Shown here piece after piece: positions 57,715 to 64,000 of a stretch of DNA of 64,000 bases; within the stretch, counting starts at the first letter, position 1, and every line of letters starts with the position of its first letter. The translations under genes and the position numbers were made by a program. Below the pieces are notes generated by a model. The model saw only the letters and a list, made by a program, of their open reading frames with translations. It ran no database searches and had not been told where the DNA came from. The DNA comes from Acetivibrio ethanolgignens (lineage in GTDB: Bacteria; Bacillota; Clostridia; Lachnospirales; Lachnospiraceae), in the NCBI RefSeq assembly GCF_001461035.1, contig NZ_LNAM01000219.1, forward strand, positions 20,633-84,632. The letters are read 5' to 3'.

Positions 57715-59547
57715 ATGAAGATTAAAGTTGCAGAATGGATAGCCTGTTTTTTGGTTGAACAGGGAATTCGATATAATTTTACAGTACCAGGTGGAGGAGC
57801 AATGCATATGAACATTGCTTTTGGACATCAAGACGGTATAAACAATATTTTTGTTCAACACGAGCAGGCTGCGGCAATGGCTGCAGAAGCTTTTCAAAGA
57901 ATTAATAATGAATTACCGCTTGTGTGTTGTACATCTGGTCCGGGAGGAACAAATACACTTACTGGGGTAATGGGAGCTTGGTTGGATAGTATTCCTATGT
58001 TGGTTATTTCAGGACAAGTAAGATATTCAACAACAGCACGATCAACAGGGCTTCCTTTACGATCAATGGGACCTCAGGAATTTGATATTGTGAAAGCTGT
58101 ATCATGTATGACAAAATATGCTGAAATGGTTGTTGATGCAAATACAATAAAGTATCATCTGCAGAAAGCTATTTTCCTTGCCACTAATGGAAGACCAGGA
58201 CCAGTTTGGCTTGATATTCCATTAGATGTGCAAGGAGGATATATTGATACCGACAATTTAATTGAATTTAATCCCAGTGAATGCACTGGTGAAGTTTCAA
58301 AGAATATAGATAATGATATTGTTGATTGTATTTTGAAGAAAATTATAGATTCAAAGCGTCCGGTTTTTAATGCTGGAAATGGTATACGTATAGCAGGAGC
58401 TTATGATGCTTTTAACAGGGTGATCCATAAATTAAACATTCCTGTTGTAACTGGATGGGACAGTATAGATTTAATATCAGATGATGATGATTTGTATGTT
58501 GGTCGAGCGGGGACTATGGGAAATCGACCAGGCAATTGGGCCATTCAAAATAGTGATTTAATTTTATCGATTGGAAGTAGATTAGGAACATATCAAGTTG
58601 GATACAATAAAGACACTTGGGCAAGGGAAGCATATGTAATAATGGTTGATATTGATGAAGCAGAATTGAAAAAACCAACCATACATGTTGAATTTCCAAT
58701 TTGTGCTGATGCAAAAGAATTTTTGGAATTATTAGATGAGAGAATTGATATTTCTAAAATTGAAAGAAAAAGTGATTGGATAAGCCGTTGCTTACAATGG
58801 AAAAAAGAGTATCCAGTAGTACAGGAAAAACATTATAAACAAAAAGAGTTGGCAAATGTTTATTGCTTTATGAAAGAACTTAGTACTAGATTGTCAGAGG
58901 GACAGTTAACTGTAACAGGAAATGGCAGTGCCTGTGTGGTAGGGAGTAATGCATATGTAATTAAAAAGGGGCAACGCTTTATAATGAATCAAGGAGCATC
59001 GTCTATGGGATATGATTTGCCAGCTTCAATAGGTGCCAGTTTTGCAAGAAATAAAGCTTCTGTAATATGTCTTTCTGGGGATGGAAGTATTCAAATGAAC
59101 CTTCAAGAATTACAGACGATAGTATTTCATCAATTACCAATTAAGATTTTTGTAATTAATAATGAAGGATATCATTCAATGCGTCAAACAGAGGAAAATT
59201 TATTTCCGGAATATGATACGACAATAGGTGTCGGACCAGAAAGCAAAGATTTAAGCTTTCCTTGTATGAAAAAAATTTCGGAAGCCTATGGAATCCCTTA
59301 TTATAAAATTGATAGTAATGATATGGGAAAAATATTGGATGCTGTTTTAAATGAGGAGAAGTATGCTTTATGCGAAATATTTGTTGATACAAAGCAGAAA
59401 TTTGAGCCTAAAAGTGCTGCAAAAAAATTGAGAAACGGAACTTTAATTTCGCCACCCCTAGAAGATTTAGCACCTTTTTTGCCACGTGAGGAGTTAGAAA
59501 GAAACATGATAATACCATTATTGCCAGAGGTGTTAAAAACTAATTAA
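57715..59547 (+). CDS. TPP-dependent enzyme of the acetolactate synthase family (YerE-like candidate)
   Basis: The 610 residues have three ThDP-family domains. The catalytic glutamate is in VQHEQAAAMAAEA (Glu50), and the TPP/Mg motif is SGDGSIQMNLQELQT...VINN (about 455-483). The middle domain contains AGRAGTMGNRPGNW. The C-terminal tail SPPLEDLAPFLPREELERN is unlike housekeeping IlvB. YerE, a relative, adds a two-carbon unit from pyruvate to CDP-3,6-dideoxy-4-keto-glucose in yersiniose synthesis. With rfbF and rfbG upstream, C2 transfer to a CDP-4-keto sugar is the best guess. Acetolactate synthesis is unlikely here, since no regulatory subunit or ilv genes are nearby. Confidence 0.8.
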   Translation: MKIKVAEWIACFLVEQGIRYNFTVPGGGAMHMNIAFGHQDGINNIFVQHEQAAAMAAEAFQRINNELPLVCCTSGPGGTNTLTGVMGAWLDSIPMLVISGQVRYSTTARSTGLPLRSMGPQEFDIVKAVSCMTKYAEMVVDANTIKYHLQKAIFLATNGRPGPVWLDIPLDVQGGYIDTDNLIEFNPSECTGEVSKNIDNDIVDCILKKIIDSKRPVFNAGNGIRIAGAYDAFNRVIHKLNIPVVTGWDSIDLISDDDDLYVGRAGTMGNRPGNWAIQNSDLILSIGSRLGTYQVGYNKDTWAREAYVIMVDIDEAELKKPTIHVEFPICADAKEFLELLDERIDISKIERKSDWISRCLQWKKEYPVVQEKHYKQKELANVYCFMKELSTRLSEGQLTVTGNGSACVVGSNAYVIKKGQRFIMNQGASSMGYDLPASIGASFARNKASVICLSGDGSIQMNLQELQTIVFHQLPIKIFVINNEGYHSMRQTEENLFPEYDTTIGVGPESKDLSFPCMKKISEAYGIPYYKIDSNDMGKILDAVLNEEKYALCEIFVDTKQKFEPKSAAKKLRNGTLISPPLEDLAPFLPREELERNMIIPLLPEVLKTN

Positions 59548-59726
59548 TGGTAATAGATGAAAAATTGTGGTTTAAAACATCTTCGAACAGTCAAAGCTGT
59601 AATGATGTAGAAACCATTTCATGGTGTCTTTCCAACTATATTAGAGATGAATTAAAATACCTAGAGTTAATATCAAGAAAGGGAAAATTCAATTACCATC
59701 TAAGATAATTGAATTATATGTGTAAT

Positions 59727-60656
59727 ATGAATACAATAAAAAAAGCAGTAATTACAGGAGCAACAGGTGCAGTAGGAATTTCATTAATAAAAGAGTTAAT
59801 TAATCAAGGGATTCAGGTTACGGCTATTTGCCATAAAAATTCAAAAAGGATTATTAATATACCAGATAGTTCTTTGGTACAGATTATAGAATGTAATATG
59901 GATGAATATTCCATATTAAAATGTACATTAAATGATACTTTTGATGCTTTTTTCCACCTAGCTTGGGATGGGACATATGGAAAATATCGTGATGATTTGC
60001 AAATACAATTATTAAATGTAAAGTATACATTAGATGCCGTGAGTTTGGCAAAAACTTTAGGTTGCAAGGTTTTTATAGGTGCAGGTAGTCAAAGTGAATA
60101 TGGACATGTTGAGGGAGTAATAACTTCTACTACGCCATGTAATCCTGATAATGGATATGGAATTGCAAAACTAGCCGCAGGGCAGATGAGCAGGATAAAA
60201 TGCAATGAATTGGGTATACGGCATATTTGGTGCAGAATTATTAGTTTATATGGTCCGTATGATGGCAATCAAACCATGGTAATGAGCTTAATTAAACAAT
60301 TGTTAAATAATGAAAGGCCTAAGTGTACATATGGAAATCAGATTTGGGATTATATTTATAATAAAGATGCAGCTCGTGCATTAAGATTTATGGCAGAAAA
60401 TGGAAAAAATAATGAAATATATTGTTTGGGATCTGGAAAAAGCAGGTTTTTAAAAGATTATATTCTTGATATTAAAGATGCAATAAATCCAAATGCACAA
60501 ATAGGGTTTGGTGAAATTGATTATTATCCACATCAAGTAATGCATTTAGAAGTAGATATTTCAAACTTAAAAAAAGATGTAGGATTTGAACCAAAGTATA
60601 CTTTTTTGCAGGGGATAAGAGAAACTGTAGATTGGTATAAAGAACATATTTTATAA
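59727..60656 (+). CDS. SDR-family sugar reductase/epimerase (YerF/abequose-synthase-like)
   Basis: I prefer ATG 59727 over TTG 59709 because the fold begins right after it: AVITGATGAVGISLIKEL. The 309-residue protein is an extended short-chain dehydrogenase with FFHLAWDGTYGKYRDDLQ, GAGSQSEYG and the catalytic pair in GYGIAKLAAGQ (YxxxK). It resembles reductases that act on the 4-keto or side-chain keto group of CDP-deoxysugars. It probably reduces the product of the TPP enzyme. About 160 bases of decayed sequence separate it from that gene. Confidence 0.8.
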   Translation: MNTIKKAVITGATGAVGISLIKELINQGIQVTAICHKNSKRIINIPDSSLVQIIECNMDEYSILKCTLNDTFDAFFHLAWDGTYGKYRDDLQIQLLNVKYTLDAVSLAKTLGCKVFIGAGSQSEYGHVEGVITSTTPCNPDNGYGIAKLAAGQMSRIKCNELGIRHIWCRIISLYGPYDGNQTMVMSLIKQLLNNERPKCTYGNQIWDYIYNKDAARALRFMAENGKNNEIYCLGSGKSRFLKDYILDIKDAINPNAQIGFGEIDYYPHQVMHLEVDISNLKKDVGFEPKYTFLQGIRETVDWYKEHIL

Positions 60657-60671
60657 TTGAGGAGTGCATGA

Positions 60672-62294
60672 GTGGTGAAAAATATTCAATTATTAGATTG
60701 TACGTTACGGGATGGCGGTTATGTTAACGATTGGAAATTTGGACAAATAAATTTAATAAGTATGTTTGAGAGATTAGTTGATGCCAATATTGATATAATA
60801 GAAGTTGGATTTTTGGATGAACGAAGACCATTTGATAAAGATAGAAGTATTATGCCAAATACGGAAGCAGTACAACAAATTTTTGGCAATTTAGATAAAA
60901 AGCATTCAATGATTGTTGGAATGATTGATTATGGTACATGTAATATAGATAATTTGCAACCATGTGAAGAGAGTTACTTGGATGGAATAAGAGTAATTTT
61001 TAAGAAACATTTAATGAAAGAAGCAATGGAGTTTTGCAAAAATGTGAAAGCTTTAGGGTATAAAGTATTTTCACAATTAGTGTCTATAACATCATATTCA
61101 GATGAAGAATTATTGTCATTGATTAGCTTGGTTAATGATGTAAAACCTTATGCTGTTTCGATGGTAGATACATATGGGCTGTTATACCCGGAAGACTTAT
61201 TTCACTATTATAATATACTAGAGAAAAATGTATTACCGGATATAAGAATTGGTTTTCACGCACATAATAATTTTCAGCTAGCATATGCTAATTCTTTGGA
61301 ATTTATAGGGAAAGAAAGTAAACATGATATAGTAGTGGATGGAACCATGTTTGGCATGGGAAAGAGTGCAGGTAATGCACCTATTGAATTAGTTGGGATG
61401 CGATTAAATGAAAAATATGGTAAGGATTATCAAATAGATTCTATACTTCAAGGAATTGAAGAGAGTGTAATGGACTTTTATTACTCATCGCCATGGGGAT
61501 ACAAGGAATTTTTTTATTTGTGTGCAAAAAATCAATGTCATCCTAATTATATTACTTATTTTCAGTCAAAACAAAATTTATCAACTAAAAAGATTGATGA
61601 AATACTTTCGTTAATAGAGCCAGAAGAAAAAAAGTTATTATATGATAAACATATTGCAGAAGCCTTATATGAAGAATATATAAGTAATAAGCATATAGAT
61701 GATAAGCAGATTATTCAATTAAAAAAAGAAATTAATTCAAAGGTGATTTTACTTATTGGTCCTGGAAAAAATATTAAATTACAAGAAAGTCTTGTGCAAA
61801 AATTTATTAAAGAACGAAATCCATATATTATTTCAATTAATTATATTCCAGATAATATTGAAGTGAATTGTGTTTTCATATCAAATCCTAAAAGATATCA
61901 TGAGATGATTTTAAAATTACATAAAGTAAAAGTAACTAAATTAGCAACAACCAATGTAGAGTGTATTAATGGTTCTTTTGACTATATAGTAAATCGAGCA
62001 CCGTTGCTTGAAAATGATGAAAAAATAATTGATAATTCATTTTTGATGCTTATTAATTTAATGAAAAGGATGAATGTAAATGCATTGTTTTGTGCGGGAT
62101 TAGATGGATATTCTGAAATGGAAGATAATTATTGTAATCCCGGTATGGAATATAGTTTTATGAAACAAGAGGCAGCTTATTTAAATAGACATATGAAAAA
62201 TAAGGTAAATGAATATCGCAAGTATATTGATATTAGTTTTATTACTTTTTCTGCATATGATATGAATGATGATATTAATAGTGCTTTTATATAA
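60672..62294 (+). CDS. Two-domain protein: DRE-TIM aldolase plus C-terminal domain of unknown function
   Basis: Residues 1-290 of 540 are an HMGL/4-hydroxy-2-oxovalerate-aldolase-like TIM barrel: LLDCTLRDGGYVNDW (metal Asp, Arg), IIEVGFLDERRPF, and the metal histidines in GFHAHNNFQLAYANS (about 194-199). MVDTYG and GMGKSAGNAP are further family marks. Residues about 350-540 look like a separate Rossmann-like domain (VILLIGPGKNIKLQESLVQ, LFCAGLDGYSEM). The aldolase part should make or break a C-C bond with pyruvate or another 2-oxo acid. GTG start with GAGGAG upstream. Confidence 0.8.
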   Translation: MVKNIQLLDCTLRDGGYVNDWKFGQINLISMFERLVDANIDIIEVGFLDERRPFDKDRSIMPNTEAVQQIFGNLDKKHSMIVGMIDYGTCNIDNLQPCEESYLDGIRVIFKKHLMKEAMEFCKNVKALGYKVFSQLVSITSYSDEELLSLISLVNDVKPYAVSMVDTYGLLYPEDLFHYYNILEKNVLPDIRIGFHAHNNFQLAYANSLEFIGKESKHDIVVDGTMFGMGKSAGNAPIELVGMRLNEKYGKDYQIDSILQGIEESVMDFYYSSPWGYKEFFYLCAKNQCHPNYITYFQSKQNLSTKKIDEILSLIEPEEKKLLYDKHIAEALYEEYISNKHIDDKQIIQLKKEINSKVILLIGPGKNIKLQESLVQKFIKERNPYIISINYIPDNIEVNCVFISNPKRYHEMILKLHKVKVTKLATTNVECINGSFDYIVNRAPLLENDEKIIDNSFLMLINLMKRMNVNALFCAGLDGYSEMEDNYCNPGMEYSFMKQEAAYLNRHMKNKVNEYRKYIDISFITFSAYDMNDDINSAFI

Positions 62295-62312
62295 ATTTGG
62301 AGGCAGAGATAT

Positions 62313-63386
62313 ATGGTAATTAAATCAAATTTGAAAGAATATGAAGTTTTTATTGAACAAAATATGGAATTTATAACTTTATTAAAAAATGTGGAAAATG
62401 CAGAATATGTAATCGATAAAAATGTTTACGAGCTATATAAGAAGTATTTTAATGATATTTCAAGGGAAAGACTTATTATTATAGAAGCTATAGAACAAAA
62501 TAAAATTATTGATACTGCTTTGGAAATATGTGAAAAGATAACGGAGATACCGGCTAAACGCAATGCGACACTTATATCTATTGGTGGTGGAATTATTCAA
62601 GATATTACTGGATTTGTGGCCAATATAATGTATAGGGGGATTCAATGGATATTTGTGCCAACAACTCTATTAGCTGCATGTGATAGTTGTATAGGAGGAA
62701 AGACATCATTAAATTATAAAAAGTATAAAAATTTATTAGGAACATTTTATCCACCAGATAAAATATATATTTGTTCTCAGTTATTTTATTCATTGAGCGA
62801 ACGCGATTTTATGAGTGGATTGGGAGAAGTTATTAAGTTCAATATTATGGCGGGAGAAAATGGACTTAGTAAAATAGAAAATAGTATTGATCGTTTACTG
62901 AGGCGAGATATAGGAACTATAGATTACTTTATCAATTCTAGTCTAGAATTTAAAAAGAGATATATTGAGATAGATGAGTTTGATAAAGGAGAACGTATAA
63001 AACTTAATTTTGCTCATACTTTTGGTCATGCTATTGAAGTTGTAACAGAGTATAATATTCCCCATGGGACTGCTGTAGCAATTGGAATGATTATGGCAAA
63101 CCACATTTCATATAATAGAGGTTATCTAAAAGATGAAATAGTTAGTCGAAGTGAGAATATGCTTTTAAGGGTAATAGATATTGATTGGGAATTATTAGAG
63201 AAACCATATGAATATTATATAAATGCTATAAAAAAAGATAAAAAGCAGATTGATAGTTCATTAACAGCAGTCCTTATTACTGAATACGGGACAAATAGCT
63301 ACTTGAATGTAGTACACGATTTAAAACAAAAAGAGATAGTGAATTCAATTGAGTACTTTAAGAGACTATACAAAATATGGAATTAA
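62313..63386 (+). CDS. 3-Dehydroquinate synthase-like sugar phosphate cyclase
   Basis: The 357 residues have the DHQS/sugar-phosphate-cyclase hallmarks: SIGGGIIQDITGFVANI (NAD), PTTLLAACDSCIGGKTSLN, metal glutamate in GLGEVIKFNIM and metal histidines in NFAHTFGHAIE and NIPHGTAVAIGM. Housekeeping AroB is normally found with aro genes, and none are here. In a polysaccharide locus, next to an aldolase and TPP enzyme, it more likely builds a carbocyclic unit or an unusual precursor. Substrate choice between DAHP, sedoheptulose-7-phosphate and another sugar cannot be settled by eye. Confidence 0.82.
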   Translation: MVIKSNLKEYEVFIEQNMEFITLLKNVENAEYVIDKNVYELYKKYFNDISRERLIIIEAIEQNKIIDTALEICEKITEIPAKRNATLISIGGGIIQDITGFVANIMYRGIQWIFVPTTLLAACDSCIGGKTSLNYKKYKNLLGTFYPPDKIYICSQLFYSLSERDFMSGLGEVIKFNIMAGENGLSKIENSIDRLLRRDIGTIDYFINSSLEFKKRYIEIDEFDKGERIKLNFAHTFGHAIEVVTEYNIPHGTAVAIGMIMANHISYNRGYLKDEIVSRSENMLLRVIDIDWELLEKPYEYYINAIKKDKKQIDSSLTAVLITEYGTNSYLNVVHDLKQKEIVNSIEYFKRLYKIWN

Positions 63387-63452
63387 GGAATAATTAGAGG
63401 GTAGTCTATAGCACCTGTTTATATGTTTATTGGTAACTATTCAGAACCACCC

Positions 63453-64000
63453 TTATTCAAAGATGAAATCTGGATGACCTGAGATTGCATTTCTGATTGC
63501 TTCGTAAGCATTGTATCCCTGCTTATGTGCCGTACCAACGTAGGACATGATTTTTAGATAATCTCTGGCACCTTCCTCAGTTCGGAAACATCCGGATACT
63601 TTGGTTTTCACCTTTATCATCCGCAGATCTCGTTCCGCATGGTTGTTATCAAACGGGACATTGAAGTTATGGATAAAAAGGCAGACTGAGGCCTTGTAAT
63701 TCGCAAGGCGTTCTACCAGGGCAAGGATTTTTCCTTTTTTCTTCCGTCCACGTTTTTTCTCCGTGGTTTCGGGAAGTGGATTTTCCTTCCGAGCCTGTTC
63801 GATAAGTTCATCATACTTCTTATCGAACTTATGATAGTGATAATGGCTCAGAGAGTCCTTACCTTTCTCTACAGCTTTATCTTTGACCTTTTTCATTTCC
63901 AGCAAAAGGTCTATAAATGCAGATGCCCACTTCTGCTCAGGATGATTTTCATCAATCCCGGTCAATTCACGAAGAAGATGGGCACAGCAGACTGCATGCT
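63453..64000 (-). CDS. IS66 family transposase, C-terminal part (continues past window)
   Basis: The frame is open to the last base of the window. It reads AVCCAHLLRELTGIDEN..., then FDNNHAERDLRMIKVKTKVSGCFRTEEGARDYLKIMSYVGTAHKQGYN, the conserved IS66 TnpC catalytic C terminus with the last acidic residue in NNHAERDL. It closes the AT-rich polysaccharide locus on the right. The element's end should lie in 63390-63450, but no clear terminal repeat is visible from one side. Confidence 0.9.
   Translation of the reverse strand, partial: HAVCCAHLLRELTGIDENHPEQKWASAFIDLLLEMKKVKDKAVEKGKDSLSHYHYHKFDKKYDELIEQARKENPLPETTEKKRGRKKKGKILALVERLANYKASVCLFIHNFNVPFDNNHAERDLRMIKVKTKVSGCFRTEEGARDYLKIMSYVGTAHKQGYNAYEAIRNAISGHPDFIFE

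Noticed and set aside
57715..59547. Calling the TPP enzyme acetolactate synthase (ilvB)
   Set aside because: There is no ilvN or ilvC, the C-terminal tail is atypical and the context is nucleotide sugar synthesis.
62313..63386. Calling the cyclase housekeeping aroB
   Set aside because: Motifs fit the broader family, but there are no shikimate genes nearby and the gene sits in an AT-rich polysaccharide locus. I kept the neutral name.
63387..63452. Exact left end of the IS66 element
   Set aside because: Only one side is in the window and no convincing terminal repeat could be confirmed.

Overview
The window looks like a chromosomal segment of an anaerobic gut Firmicute, most likely a Lachnospiraceae-type Clostridium. 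The signs are low-to-moderate GC, AGGAGG ribosome sites, sigma-A promoters, a glycyl radical enzyme system, many lipoproteins and no outer-membrane genes. No rRNA, tRNA or CRISPR array was seen. Left to right it reads as a mostly intact metabolic backbone (1-28.6 kb), a rearranged zone rich in repeats and gene fragments (28.6-40.7 kb), and an increasingly AT-rich surface polysaccharide locus (40.7-63.4 kb) that ends in an IS66 transposase running off the window.

1-12 kb: the tail of a chemoreceptor and a Crp/Fnr regulator precede an electron-transfer operon. Its genes are a type II NADH dehydrogenase with a membrane tail, a polyprenyl diphosphate synthase, a two-domain lipoprotein with candidate flavinylation motifs, an ApbE flavin transferase, a UbiD/UbiA/UbiX set, and a complete ABC importer with a lipoprotein receptor. 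The layout resembles flavin-based extracellular electron transfer loci (Ndh2, DmkA/B, PplA, FmnB). The UbiA/D/X trio suggests a quinone made from a naphthoate that needs a separate decarboxylation, and the importer may bring in that precursor. A Crp-type palindrome sits at the class II activation position before the operon.

12.4-22.2 kb: a DeoR regulator, a glycyl radical activase, a glycyl radical enzyme with a GCVE active site, a fructose-6-phosphate aldolase, a one-piece PTS transporter and a truncated gldA. This is the gene content of the recently described anhydroglycolysis pathway for 1,5-anhydrohexitols. A GH4 phospho-glycosidase follows on the other strand.

22.3-28.6 kb: a molybdate and molybdenum-cofactor operon (MoeA-like, moaA, MOSC-MoaB fusion, modA, modB, moaC, modC) behind a promoter with a ModE-like palindrome.

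28.6-40.7 kb: an ArsR/ArsP/thioredoxin cassette whose next gene, probably arsC, is cut off by a 283-bp palindromic repeat present three times in the window. Then come a remnant of an Rpn-type nuclease gene, a Fur-boxed iron cluster without feoAB, a MerR regulator, several broken genes, a complete IS200/IS605 element, and a stand-alone TnpB homologue whose three RuvC catalytic acids are all replaced. That protein, with a structured RNA-like region after it and the polysaccharide locus next door, is a strong candidate for an RNA-guided, nuclease-dead repressor (TldR type) and is the most exciting item here.

40.7-63.4 kb: a Wzx/Wzy-type polysaccharide locus. The first half has an initiating sugar transferase and genes that fit UDP-2,3-diacetamido-glucuronic acid synthesis. 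The second half has CDP-glucose synthesis and 4,6-dehydration followed by a TPP-dependent enzyme, an SDR reductase, a two-domain DRE-TIM aldolase and a dehydroquinate-synthase-like cyclase. The CDP-sugar 3-dehydrase RfbH is absent. This points to an unusual branched or carbocyclic sugar. A VOC-family gene in this part is frameshifted at a G tract.
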